Shown: positions 8,400 to 16,975, counted from the first letter of the stretch. The stretch: DNA of 64,000 nucleotides from Bradyrhizobium sp. PSBB068 (GCA_016839165.1 CP069300.1:434001-498000), one strand, 5' to 3'. A program made the numbers and translations. The notes: generated from the letters alone by a model not told the origin.

Positions 8400-10513
8400 T
8401 GATAGCGCAGAATTGGCCGGATGCCGTTGAGGCTCGCCAGGATCGCCGAGCCGTTGCTGATGATGGCGGTCACCTCGGGCGTGATCAGGCCGCCCGGCAG
8501 GGCCAGTCCGAGCGCCAGCGTGTTGAGCGCGGCGACGATCGCGTAGTTCTGCTTGATGAGGCTGACCGCGCCTTGCGAGATCTCGACCGCCTTGACGAGC
8601 TTCCACAGCGAATCTTCCATCAGGATGACGTCGGCGGATTCGTGCGTGACTTCGGCGCCGTGCTTCATGGCGATTCCGACATCGGCGAAGCTGAGCGCCG
8701 GCGAATCGTTGATGCCGTCGCCGACCATGGCGACCCGGCGGCCCTGGCGCTGCAGCTCCTGGATGACGCCGGCCTTGTCGGCCGGCAGCATGTCCGCGAA
8801 GTGCTCGGTGAGCCCCAGCCGGTTGCAGACGGCCCGCGCCACGACGGCATTGTCGCCGGTCAGCATGATGCTGTTCTTGACGCCCAGCTCATGCAGCCGC
8901 TGGATCACCGGACGGCTCTCCTCGCGGATCTCGTCAGAGTAAGGCACGAGGCCCGCGAGCTTGCCGTCCACGGCGATGTAGAGGCTCGAATAGCCGCGCT
9001 CGTCGAGCGCCGCGCGATCATGCACCGCGGCGTCGACGATGATCTCGCTCTGGCGCATGAAGCGCTGATTGCCGACATGGACATAGTAGCCGTTGACCTG
9101 GCCCTCGACGCCGAGGCCGAGACGGTAGGTGGTCTCGTTGCACGGCGGGATGTTGACGGCGAGCTGGCGGGCGCGGCTGCGCAACGCCTCGGCGACCGGA
9201 TGTTGCAGCTTGGTCTCGGCCGCCGCGGCGAGCCCGAGCAGGTGGTTCGGCGTGATGTACTTCTGATAGGAGATCACATCGATGACCGCCGGCGTGCCGT
9301 GGGTCAGTGTGCCGGTCTTGTCGAACACCATGGTGTCGATCCCGGCGAGCTTCTCCATGTGGCCGCCGCTCTTGATGATCATGCCGGTGCGGGCGGCCAG
9401 CGTCATCGAGGACAGCACGGATGTAGGGGCGGCGACGCGAATGCCGGTGCCGTAGTCGACGATGACGAGCGAGAGGAAGCGATTGAAGTCGCCGGAGACC
9501 ATGGCGGTGCCGGTGGCGAGCGCCAGGGTCGGGGTGACGAGCCGGTCGGCGAAGCGTTCGGCATGGTTCTGCATGCGGGTGTCGCCGATCGGCGCGGATT
9601 CGATCAACCGCACGATCTGGCCGGCGGTGGTCGCCGTCCCGACGCGCAAGGCACGCAACGTGATCTGGCCCTCGCGGATGACGGTAGCGGCGAAGGCCGC
9701 TTCGCCCTTGCCGCGATGCACCGGCAGGCCCTCGCCGGTGATCGTCTTCTGGTCGATGGTGGCGGAGCCGTCGATGATCTCGCCGTCGACCGGGATCATC
9801 TCGCCGGGATACACCACGACGATGTCGCCGTTCTTGAGCTCGGCGGCGGGAATCGACACCACCTCGCCGTCGCGCAGCAGCCAGGCCGTCTTCGACTGGA
9901 ATTCGAGCAGCTCGTTGATCGCCCGTCGCGAGCCCGCAGCGGTCAGGTCGCGGATCCAGTCGCCGAGCTTGATCAGCCAGGTGACGATGCAGCCGGCCAG
10001 CGGGTTGCCCTGGAGCACCGACGCGCTGATCGCGAGCGTATCGAGCACGTCGATGTTCAGCCGGCTCTCGTTCGCCCAGACCTTCCAGGCGCGCTTGGCG
10101 ATCGGGATCGCATTCCAGAGCATCAGCGGCATGTTGATCGCCGTGATCACCGGATTGGCGCTCAAAGCCATGAACAGGGACAGCGTCGGCAACGCCAGGG
10201 GCGAACGCTTCGAGACCTCCGGGACGCTGGCGCGTTGCGCGCCCGCATCCTGCGCGGCGCCGGCGCCCAGCGCCTTGAGGTCGGCCAGGCTCATGCGCTT
10301 GAAGCTGTTCAGCAGCAACAGCAGTCTTTGCTCGTGAGCCGGATCGTATTCCAGCACGAGGCTCGCGCAGTCGTAGTTGATCCGCGCGGTCCTGATGCCG
10401 TCCTGCGCCCGCAGCCAGCCGAGGCAGATCTCGCCCAGCTTGCGATTTTGGCCGAGCGCGGGAATGCTCAGACGGATGCGCCCTGGCATGGAGTGGCAGA
10501 AGCGGAAGTCCAT
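8396..10513 (-). CDS. P1B-like cation-translocating P-type ATPase lacking the CPC motif
   Basis: A 705-residue P-type ATPase. In order it shows an N-terminal HMA2-like domain (SMPGRIRLSIP, residues about 8-75, without a CxxC metal site), actuator TGE (about 259), phosphorylation motif DKTGT (Asp about 398), the P1B-type HP dipeptide (LQHPVAEAL, about 438), TGDN, and GDGIND (about 600). The membrane helix that normally carries CPC reads VIVDYGTGIRVAAPTSV, i.e. YGT in place of CPC. Transported ion selectivity therefore cannot be taken from classical Cu/Zn/Co pumps. It overlaps EcsC by 4 nt and lies 25 nt after the HMA2-protein gene. Confidence 0.9.
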   Translation of the reverse strand: MDFRFCHSMPGRIRLSIPALGQNRKLGEICLGWLRAQDGIRTARINYDCASLVLEYDPAHEQRLLLLLNSFKRMSLADLKALGAGAAQDAGAQRASVPEVSKRSPLALPTLSLFMALSANPVITAINMPLMLWNAIPIAKRAWKVWANESRLNIDVLDTLAISASVLQGNPLAGCIVTWLIKLGDWIRDLTAAGSRRAINELLEFQSKTAWLLRDGEVVSIPAAELKNGDIVVVYPGEMIPVDGEIIDGSATIDQKTITGEGLPVHRGKGEAAFAATVIREGQITLRALRVGTATTAGQIVRLIESAPIGDTRMQNHAERFADRLVTPTLALATGTAMVSGDFNRFLSLVIVDYGTGIRVAAPTSVLSSMTLAARTGMIIKSGGHMEKLAGIDTMVFDKTGTLTHGTPAVIDVISYQKYITPNHLLGLAAAAETKLQHPVAEALRSRARQLAVNIPPCNETTYRLGLGVEGQVNGYYVHVGNQRFMRQSEIIVDAAVHDRAALDERGYSSLYIAVDGKLAGLVPYSDEIREESRPVIQRLHELGVKNSIMLTGDNAVVARAVCNRLGLTEHFADMLPADKAGVIQELQRQGRRVAMVGDGINDSPALSFADVGIAMKHGAEVTHESADVILMEDSLWKLVKAVEISQGAVSLIKQNYAIVAALNTLALGLALPGGLITPEVTAIISNGSAILASLNGIRPILRYQ

Positions 10514-10538
10514 GGATTACGCTCTCGCCCCTGGCGGA

Positions 10539-11096
10539 TCAGGCCGTCGCGCCTGCCGGCTCCGCCTGCTCGGCGTCACGCATGTTGGCCTGGATCATGT
10601 GGTTGAGGGCAAACACTGCCAGCGTGACCCAAACCGGCGTCGCCGCGGTGGCGCCGACCTCGAAGATGGTGAAGCCGGCGATGCCGGCTGCCAGCACGAT
10701 CTTCAGATCGATCACGTTCCCGGTGGAGACCTTGATCCCGTTGTCGAAGTCCTTGAAGAAGTCGACAATGACCCTGGCCGTGTGCGAATGCTCGGCGAGA
10801 TACTCGGCTTCCTGTTCGATCTTGTTCGCCAGCGCGTCAATTTCATTGGTCGGCGGCTTGTAGTGACCGCCGGTGTGATGCTGCAGCCGGCCGTGAAACT
10901 CGTCATGCCGGTCGGTGTCGTAGTGCAGCACGATGCTGCCGGTCGCCGGGTTGACCAGGACTTCCTCGATGCCGGGAATGACGCTGAAGGTCTGCTTGAT
11001 CTGTTCAAGAAGCTCGGGGTTCTCCTTGGCCGACGGCACCTTCATGCGAATCCGGCCCGGAACCTGATGCGCAATCTGCAGCTTCATCTTGGTCAT
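10539..11096 (-). CDS. HMA2-domain membrane protein
   Basis: A 185-residue protein. Residues 1-75 form an HMA2-like ferredoxin-fold domain with the signature HQVPGRIRMKVP and no CxxC motif, matching the N-terminus of the ATPase next door. This is followed by a helical charged linker (LANKIEQEAEYLAEHSHTA) and two hydrophobic segments near the end (IVLAAGIAGFTIFEVGA, WVTLAVFALNHMI). The ATG at 11096 has GAGAGG upstream; the frame extends 28 codons further with no support. It is a likely partner or regulator of the ATPase. Confidence 0.8.
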   Translation of the reverse strand: MTKMKLQIAHQVPGRIRMKVPSAKENPELLEQIKQTFSVIPGIEEVLVNPATGSIVLHYDTDRHDEFHGRLQHHTGGHYKPPTNEIDALANKIEQEAEYLAEHSHTARVIVDFFKDFDNGIKVSTGNVIDLKIVLAAGIAGFTIFEVGATAATPVWVTLAVFALNHMIQANMRDAEQAEPAGATA

Positions 11097-11230
11097 CGCA
11101 TTCCTCTCACAGCGTTCCAACGCCGGCGCGGGGACGCGAATGATGCCGTCGTCAAATTGCCTGCAGCGCCGGCGTCGCAAGGTTGATCACCGGCGCGCTT
11201 CGCCGTCTTGTGTCTGCCCGTCCGGCCCGT

Positions 11231-11626
11231 TCAGGCCGCAGGCGACGCCCGGCCGTCTGCCGCCGTCTTGCTTTCCGGCGCCTTGCTCTCGGCCTTCACT
11301 TCGGCAACGATGTCGTTGACCTGCTCATGGGCCTCGGCAAACATCTCGCGCGACTTCTGGGCGAACTTGTAGGTGCCGCGAACGGTGGACTTGAACAGCG
11401 GATTGAGTGCGCCCGCCAGCTTCGGCAGGTACTTCGGCGCCGCGACTGCGGCAACGCCGAGTGCAAGTCCCGGCAGCAAGGCAGCTTCGAACACCGCAGC
11501 ACCGACAGCCACCACCGCGACGACCGCAACCGTCTTGTTGATGCCGCCACCCTCCTCGGACTCCTGCTCGGGGGCCTCGTTGTGGAAGGCGGTATCGTGA
11601 CTGCTACCATTGTGGTTCGGGTTCAT
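11231..11626 (-). CDS. DUF5132-like small membrane protein
   Basis: A 131-residue protein with a polar, acidic N-terminus, a strongly hydrophobic Ala/Val segment (VAVVAVVAVGAAVFEAALLPGL), a PKYLPKLAGAL turn, and an amphipathic charged tail (KSREMFAEAHEQVNDIVAEVKAE). It resembles DUF5132 proteins that accompany HMA2 proteins and P-type ATPases. AAGGG seven nt upstream favours the ATG at 11626 over one eight codons earlier. It is the first gene of the block; a 134-nt gap separates it from the HMA2 gene. Confidence 0.68.
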   Translation of the reverse strand: MNPNHNGSSHDTAFHNEAPEQESEEGGGINKTVAVVAVVAVGAAVFEAALLPGLALGVAAVAAPKYLPKLAGALNPLFKSTVRGTYKFAQKSREMFAEAHEQVNDIVAEVKAESKAPESKTAADGRASPAA

Positions 11627-11692
11627 CGGAAATCCCTTGTGACCGCTCAACTAACTGCAGTTTCACCAATAACGGCGGATTGAAATGGATTC

Positions 11693-11710
11693 ATGACAGT
11701 TTGATTACAG
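11693..11710 (-). promoter_or_regulatory. Pho box (PhoB-type) ahead of the DUF5132/P-type ATPase block
   Basis: On the minus strand the 18 nt read CTGTAAT-CAAA-CTGTCAT: two 7-nt direct repeats separated by 4 nt. This is the architecture and near-exact consensus of a PhoB site. It lies about 67 nt upstream of the DUF5132 start codon, in the only intergenic gap preceding the block, and is correctly oriented. Binding is inferred. Confidence 0.6.
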
Positions 11711-11872
11711 TCGTCCGACCGGCTGCGGCGGCACGGTGTCGCAGCGCAGCAAGACGCGCAATTGCGGGTCGAGAGAGCATCCAAAGCGGCCGCCCAAGCC
11801 GCGTGTTTCTGTGTCTTTGTTTATCTATGCTGCTGTTTTGAAACAATAAATGGCTGGTGCTTTCGGCGCGCT

Positions 11873-13072
11873 CTACCGGTCCCACGTCACCGGCAGATCC
11901 AGCAGGCCGCGGAACGCCCAGCCGCCGATCCGCGGCGGCCGGTCCTCGATCAGGCGCAGGTTCGTCAGCCTGGTGAAGATCGCGGGCAGCGCGACGTCGG
12001 CGACCATGGCGCGCGAGGCCCAGGCGCCGGCGCAGAAATGCGGGCCGGCGCCGAACGCGATGCTCTTGCTGGCGTCGCGGCGGATGTCGAAGCGGTCGGG
12101 CTCGCTGAAATGCTTCTCGTCGCGGTTCGCCGAGCCGAACATCAGGAATACGCGTTCGTTGGTTTCGAATGCGACATCCCGGATCGTCCAGGGTTTGGCG
12201 ATCCGCCGCGGCGACATCCCGATCGGCGAGATCCAGCGCGCATATTCCTCGAACACCTGCAGCCACGGGATCGCGCCATCAGTCGCCAGCGCCAGCTGAT
12301 CGGGATGGGTCAGCAGCGCCCACACGGTGCCTGCGATCGCATCACGCGGCTCGTTCTGGCCGCCCGAGATCGCAAGCTTGATGTTGGCGCGCACGCTCGC
12401 CATCGGCATGTCGGTCTGCAGCAGCACGCCGAGCAGGCTGAGGTCGGGGGCCTTGCGCAGCCTTGGAGCCATCTCGTCGATCGCGGCGTCGATGCCCGAG
12501 GTCGCGGCATGGCAGCGCGCCTCGATCGCGGGATCGCCGACGTAGTTCGCGATGCCGTCGATCATGCCCTGCGACCACGCGTTCATGTCCTGGAAGCGCA
12601 TGTTGGTGAGGCCGGTGATCGATTTCAGGCACTCAGCCGAGAACGGCAGCGCGAAGGCCTGCACGAAATCGACGACGCCGTCCGGCTTCAGTTCGTCGAG
12701 GATGCGCGTCGCGTGTCCGGCGAACTGCGCGGTCCAGTGCGATTTGACGGTCTTCGGTGAGATCGTCGGGAAGATCGCCTTGCGCTCGTTCATGTGCGCG
12801 TCGCCGTCCTTGCGCATCATGTTATGGCCCATCAGCCTGTTCATCAGCCCCTCGGGCTGGTGCGACGAGAACACGTCGATCTGCTTCTCGCAGATGAAGA
12901 TGTCGTCGCGGTTGCACAGCAGCGTGCTGCCGAGCTGCGGCACGAACGCGATCGGCGCTTGTTTGCGCATGCGCGCCAAGGTCGGATAGGGGTCCTGCCA
13001 GAAGGCGGGGACGTCGATGTCGAAATGGGGAGCGGTGCTCACGGTGTATGGCCTCAGGTTCTCAACGAGCAT
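11873..13072 (-). CDS. Cytochrome P450
   Basis: A soluble bacterial P450 of about 399 residues. The heme-ligand loop is FGAGPHFCAGAW, with the ExxR-helix region in VFEEYARWISP and a PERF-like EPDRFDIRR. The I-helix reads AISGGQNEPRDAI, so the usual acid-Thr pair of the proton-delivery motif (AGxD/ET) is replaced by N-E. This suggests altered O2 activation or a specialised substrate. Upstream codons in frame are translated palindromic repeat, so the ATG at 13072 is preferred, though the exact start is uncertain. No ferredoxin or reductase gene is adjacent. Substrate unknown. Confidence 0.9.
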   Translation of the reverse strand: MLVENLRPYTVSTAPHFDIDVPAFWQDPYPTLARMRKQAPIAFVPQLGSTLLCNRDDIFICEKQIDVFSSHQPEGLMNRLMGHNMMRKDGDAHMNERKAIFPTISPKTVKSHWTAQFAGHATRILDELKPDGVVDFVQAFALPFSAECLKSITGLTNMRFQDMNAWSQGMIDGIANYVGDPAIEARCHAATSGIDAAIDEMAPRLRKAPDLSLLGVLLQTDMPMASVRANIKLAISGGQNEPRDAIAGTVWALLTHPDQLALATDGAIPWLQVFEEYARWISPIGMSPRRIAKPWTIRDVAFETNERVFLMFGSANRDEKHFSEPDRFDIRRDASKSIAFGAGPHFCAGAWASRAMVADVALPAIFTRLTNLRLIEDRPPRIGGWAFRGLLDLPVTWDR

Positions 13073-13120
13073 AATCCGCCATGCCCATCCGGTCTGTCCC
13101 CATGATTTGGGACACACACC

Positions 13121-13221
13121 GTCATCGCCCGACTTGATCGGGCGATCCAGTATTCCAGAGGCAGTCATTGTCGATTGAGAGGCCGCGGCGTACTGGATTC
13201 CCCGCTTTCGCGGGGAATGAC
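13121..13221. repeat. Palindromic intergenic repeat (GTCATCGCCCGA...GGGGAATGAC family)
   Basis: A roughly 100-nt element with inverted pairs CGCCCGACTTGATCGGGCG and CCCCGCTTTCGCGGGG and a central TCCAGTATTCCAGAGGC / GTACTGGA pairing. It is of the type frequent in Bradyrhizobium intergenic regions. It sits between the LuxR regulator and the P450 gene. Confidence 0.8.
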
Positions 13222-13292
13222 AGCAGAGAATAATGGCGGCATGGTCGCGCAAGACGACGCAACCGGCGCAGCGGCAACTTTAGCGCGGGGCG

Positions 13293-14090
13293 TCAGTTCA
13301 GCTGGCGTACTGAGGCCGTCAGCCGCAGCGCGATCGCGAACAGCTCGTTTTGCGAGGAGATGCCGAGCTTGTCATAGGCGCGCTTGCGATAGGTGAGGGC
13401 GGAGTGCAGCCCGATGCCGAGGCTGGCTGCGATCGCCTCCGAGCTGAGGCCCGAGAGGATGCGAAGGCAGACCTCCTGCTCGCGCCCGGTCAGCCGGGCG
13501 AGCGGCTCTGTGGTCGCAAACAGGGTCTTCAACCGCTCAATGGGATCGACATCCGCTGCCGCGTCGCGCTGGAAGTGCCGTGCCACGGCAGCGGTCAACG
13601 CGGGCGCCACTGCGGCGAGGCGCGCGATCTGCGCGCGGCTGAAGCGCCCTTGCGCGGTGATCTGGTAGAAATTGACGTAGAAGCAGGTGTCGCCGGTCCA
13701 GATCGCGGAAGCGAACTTGTCGACGATGTCGGAATCGTCGAAGAAGATCTTGCGATAACCGTCGCTGTACATGCGGCGGGCGAAGGTCGGCAGCATGATC
13801 GGCGTGGCCTGTGCCTGCCCCTCGAACACCGCGTCACGATTCGGATCGGCCTGGTGGAAATGCTCGGAATAGGCGATCCCGAGGTCGCGCCCGGTCGGGA
13901 TGTTGCCGACGTCGAGCAGGCACGCGGCGGACCGCGGGCCCGTGAACGAGAACACCATGCAGTGACCGACCCCGGCGACCCGGCGTAGCGTGTCGATCAG
14001 GGCCTCCGCAAAGCTGTCGCGGCCAATCGCCAGCAGCGCCGGCGTGATGTCGCTGACGACCGACGTGTTGAAGGCGTGATCGGCCTTCAT
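13293..14090 (-). CDS. LuxR-family transcriptional regulator
   Basis: A 265-residue regulator. The C-terminal 65 residues are a clear LuxR/GerE helix-turn-helix (LTGREQEVCLRILSGLSSEAIAASLGIG, then RKRAYDKLGISSQNELFAIAL). The N-terminal about 190 residues form a sensor domain without a recognisable receiver Asp or a convincing acyl-homoserine-lactone pattern. The ATG at 14090 is followed by MKADHAFNTS. It lies upstream of and co-directional with the P450 gene, but a repeat element separates them. Control of the P450 is possible but unproven. Confidence 0.87.
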   Translation of the reverse strand: MKADHAFNTSVVSDITPALLAIGRDSFAEALIDTLRRVAGVGHCMVFSFTGPRSAACLLDVGNIPTGRDLGIAYSEHFHQADPNRDAVFEGQAQATPIMLPTFARRMYSDGYRKIFFDDSDIVDKFASAIWTGDTCFYVNFYQITAQGRFSRAQIARLAAVAPALTAAVARHFQRDAAADVDPIERLKTLFATTEPLARLTGREQEVCLRILSGLSSEAIAASLGIGLHSALTYRKRAYDKLGISSQNELFAIALRLTASVRQLN

Positions 14091-14154
14091 GGTGGTCCTC
14101 CCTGTGTTTCGGGAAGACTAGCAGCGGGATTGCGGGGGTGGAAGCGGTCCCCCC

Positions 14155-14259
14155 CGTCATTCCGGAGCTCGCGAAGCGAGAGCCCGGAATCCATTTCGCC
14201 GCAGGCCTTGTGGCCCGATGGATTCCGGGCTCGACGCTGCGCGTCGCCCCGGAATGACG
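14155..14259. repeat. Palindromic intergenic repeat (CGTCATTCCGG...CCGGAATGACG family)
   Basis: A 105-nt element bounded by exact inverted ends CGTCATTCCGG and CCGGAATGACG, with GAGCTCGCGAAGCGAGAG and GACGCTGCGCGTC hairpins inside. It is closely similar to the element at 42221-42323. It fills the gap between the LuxR gene and the NTF2-like gene. Confidence 0.85.
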
Positions 14260-14294
14260 AGAGGATGTAGGTCGCGGTTTACCTGAAGAAGCCG

Positions 14295-14657
14295 TTAGGC
14301 CCCCGGCACCTGGTCGAGGAAGCCGGTGATGCTCCTGATCCGGCCGTCCTTCAGCAGGGCGAAGTCGGTGCCCTTGATCGGGCTGTCGACGCCGTCGGGC
14401 CCGAGGCCCCAGGAGAAGCGGACGTGGTCGCCGAAGCCGTTCGGCTCGCCGATCAGCTTGAAGGTGAAGTCCGGAAACTTCTGCTGCACGCCGGCGATCA
14501 GCGCATCGACGCCCTCATGGCCGTCGCCGCTCATCAGCGGATCGACATAGCGCGCATCACTGGTCCAGTTTGTGCTCAGCATCTCGCGGCGCCGGCTCGG
14601 CGTCCGCTCGTTCCAGAGCGCGATGTAGTTGCGGGCGACGGTGGCATGGTCGGTCAT
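14295..14657 (-). CDS. SnoaL/NTF2-like (nuclear transport factor 2 fold) protein
   Basis: A 120-residue SnoaL-type cone-fold protein. Typical features are an N-terminal helix ending in YIALWNERTPSRRREML, then DARYVDPLMSGDGHEGVDALI and a C-terminal strand block GTDFALLKDGRIRSITGFLDQ. Such proteins are small isomerase/hydrolase folds or binding proteins of unpredictable specificity. AAGGAGA lies directly before the ATG at 14657. It is downstream of, and on the same strand as, the broken LysR gene. Confidence 0.85.
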   Translation of the reverse strand: MTDHATVARNYIALWNERTPSRRREMLSTNWTSDARYVDPLMSGDGHEGVDALIAGVQQKFPDFTFKLIGEPNGFGDHVRFSWGLGPDGVDSPIKGTDFALLKDGRIRSITGFLDQVPGA

Positions 14658-14767
14658 GGTGCTCTCCTTCTCAAGTGCCGTCCTTAAGCGGCTGTCCGGA
14701 CTATCGAAGGTTTGCAGGCGTCGATCGATTACCTCTGACGTCATCGCGCGCGTGACGGCGGCGCGGC

Positions 14768-15677
14768 CTATGGCCTGATATAGGCCTCGGGATCGCCGCG
14801 CGCGTGCGCCTCCATCGCATCGAGGAAGCAGCGCACCTTGGCCGGGACGAATTGCCGCGCCGGCAGCAGCGCGTGCACGTTGAGCGGCTCGCAGGCGTGG
14901 TCCGGCAACAGCCGCCGCAACTGGCCGGCCGCGACTGCGGCGCGGGTGTAGCTCGCGGTCACCCGCAGCACGCCATGGCCGGCGAGCGCGGCTTGCAGGC
15001 GGACATGAGCATTCGAAGAGGTGAGACGCGCGCGATCGACCGCGAGATGCTCGACGGCGCCGCCGGGTGCGGTGATCGCCCATCGCGGATCGCTGGGACC
15101 CGTCAGAAGTGGCAGCTGTCTCAGCTCGTCCAGTGTGCGCGGCTCGCCGAACTTCTCCAGCAGCGCCGGCGCCGCGAACAGGCCGCGCTCGAGGGTGAAG
15201 ACGCGCCGGATCACGATGCCGGCCGACGGCAGCGGCGCCTCCAGCATCGCGAACACGATGTCGTAGTTCTCCGCGATCGGGTTGACGATATCGTGCTCGA
15301 CATCGATCGCGGATCGCGAGCTCCGGATAGCGGCCCATCACCGCGCAGGCGACCGGCCCCGCGTGATGCGCGCCGAATTCGTACGGCGCCTTGATGCGCA
15401 GCGTGCCGGCGACCGCGCTCGACATCGCCAGCGCCTCGCTGTGGGTGTCGTGCAGCGCCGCGAACAGCGGACGCACCTTGCGATAGATCGTCTCGCCGGA
15501 ATCGGTCAGCCGCAAATGCCGCGTGGTCCGCTCGATCAGCCGCAGCCCGAGATTGGCCTCGAGCCGTTGCACCGCAGCACTAAGGCTCGACTTGGGGTGA
15601 CCGAGCACGCGCGCAGCCGCACTGAAGCCGCCATGCTCGACAACTTCGCAAAACAGCTCCCAGTCACGCCACTCCAT
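14768..15677 (-). pseudogene. LysR-family regulator gene interrupted by a frameshift
   Basis: The first part (MEWRDWELFCEVVEHGGFSAAARVLGHPKSSLSAAVQRLE) is a normal LysR helix-turn-helix plus linker, starting at the ATG at 15677. After YPELAIR (about 15309) the frame is lost. The remainder of the substrate-binding domain (IDVEHDIVNPIAENYDIVF..., to YIRP at 14768) continues in another frame. One extra G on the minus strand at about 15308 explains this exactly: removing it joins AIR to IDVEHD. It is either a recent pseudogene or a sequencing error. Whole, it would be about 302 residues and divergent from the Rieske oxygenase gene, its likely target. Confidence 0.85.
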
Positions 15678-15783
15678 GGCCGATTGTCCATCCACCGGTA
15701 CAGTGTGTCCAGCCAAATCGGATTATCCCGGCGGCCGCAATCCCCTAACCTCGTTGCAAGCAATATTGCATCGGGAGGGTGAA

Positions 15784-16851
15784 TTGGCTGACGACGACGG
15801 GATTTTCCTGCGCAACGCCTGGTACGTGGCGGCGCTGAACCACGAGCTGATCGACGGCAAGAAGCTGGCGCGCACCATCCTGGAGCGGCCGATCGTGATC
15901 TATCGCGGCGCCAGCGGAAAGGTCGTCGCGCTCGACGACCGTTGCTGCCATCGCGCGGCGCCGCTCTCGATGGGACGGGTCGAGGGCGACGACATCAGGT
16001 GCATGTATCACGGCATGAAGTTCGCGGCCGACGGCAAGTGCATCCAGATCCCCGGCCAGGACGCGATCCCCGCCAAGCTCGGCGTGCGCAGCTATCCCGT
16101 GGTCGAGCGCTACAACATGATCTTCATCTGGACCGGCGATCCGGAGAAGGCCGATCCGAAGCTGATCCTCGACTATCCGCCGCTCGAAGATCCCAAATGG
16201 CGCGGCCTGCCGGGCTATATGCACTACAAGGCCAACTGGCTCCTGATCGTCGACAACCTCAGCGACTTCGCGCATCTCGCTTTCGTGCACACCAACACGC
16301 TCGGCGGTTCCGAGGAATATGCCTACAAGACCAAGCCGGTCGCGATCGAGAAGCTGGAGGACGGTTTCCGCGTCGAGCGCTGGCACATGGGCGCCGATGC
16401 GCCGCCCTACCACAAGAAGGTGATCCCGAACAAAGCCGACATGGTCGATCGCCGCAATGTCGGCCGCATGATCGTGCCGGGTATCTTCACGCTCGACACG
16501 ATGTTCGCGCCGGCCGGGCAGGGCGCGGAGAAGGGCGTTCAGGTGCCGGGCACCCGGCAATACCGCAACGCGCAGTTCATGACCCCGGAGACGCGCTCCT
16601 CAACGCACTTCTTCTGGAACTATCTGCACGATTTCGACACCGACAACGCGAACATCGCGCTGTCGCTGCGGCATTCGCTCGAGGAGGCCTTCAACGAGGA
16701 CAAGGACTTCATCGAGGCGCAGCAGAAGGTGCTCGATGCCGATCCGGATTATCAGTTGCTGGCGATCGGCGCCGACGCGCCGTTGACCTATTTCCGCTGG
16801 CTGTTCGCGCGCCGGCTCGATACGGAGAAGGCAACGGCACGGGCCGCATGA
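15784..16851 (+). CDS. Rieske non-heme iron oxygenase, alpha subunit (vanillate demethylase VanA-like)
   Basis: A 355-residue aromatic-ring or O-demethylating oxygenase component. The Rieske centre is CCHRAAPLSMGRVEGDDIRCMYHG (C-x-H ... C-x2-H). The mononuclear iron site is in DNLSDFAHLAFVH (D..H...H). Preferred start is the TTG at 15784, because GGGAGG lies just upstream and the protein then begins MADDDGIFLRNAWYVAAL, as homologues do. The longer frame overlaps the divergent LysR gene. No reductase gene is next to it. Substrate unknown; methoxy-aromatics are a reasonable guess. Confidence 0.92.
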   Translation: MADDDGIFLRNAWYVAALNHELIDGKKLARTILERPIVIYRGASGKVVALDDRCCHRAAPLSMGRVEGDDIRCMYHGMKFAADGKCIQIPGQDAIPAKLGVRSYPVVERYNMIFIWTGDPEKADPKLILDYPPLEDPKWRGLPGYMHYKANWLLIVDNLSDFAHLAFVHTNTLGGSEEYAYKTKPVAIEKLEDGFRVERWHMGADAPPYHKKVIPNKADMVDRRNVGRMIVPGIFTLDTMFAPAGQGAEKGVQVPGTRQYRNAQFMTPETRSSTHFFWNYLHDFDTDNANIALSLRHSLEEAFNEDKDFIEAQQKVLDADPDYQLLAIGADAPLTYFRWLFARRLDTEKATARAA

Positions 16852-16975
16852 TCGCGGCGGCGCCGGCTGTCCGCGCCCCGCCAAAGTCGCGCCGGGATCG
16901 CGAGATCGTGACTTCCCGGCATGGCTTCCGTTCCGGCTGGTTGACGTAAGGTGTTCGACCTTAATTCGTCGGTTC

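Noticed and set aside
8399..10606. 735-residue open frame on the plus strand opposite the P-type ATPase
   Set aside because: It is the antisense shadow of a strongly supported ATPase gene. Its composition (Asp/Arg/Ala/Gly rich, no motifs) is typical of antisense frames in high-GC DNA.
14295..15716. Single 473-residue fusion of LysR and NTF2-like sequences
   Set aside because: The frame joins the LysR N-terminus to the NTF2 gene only because of the frameshift at about 15308. The NTF2-like protein has its own Shine-Dalgarno and ATG at 14657.
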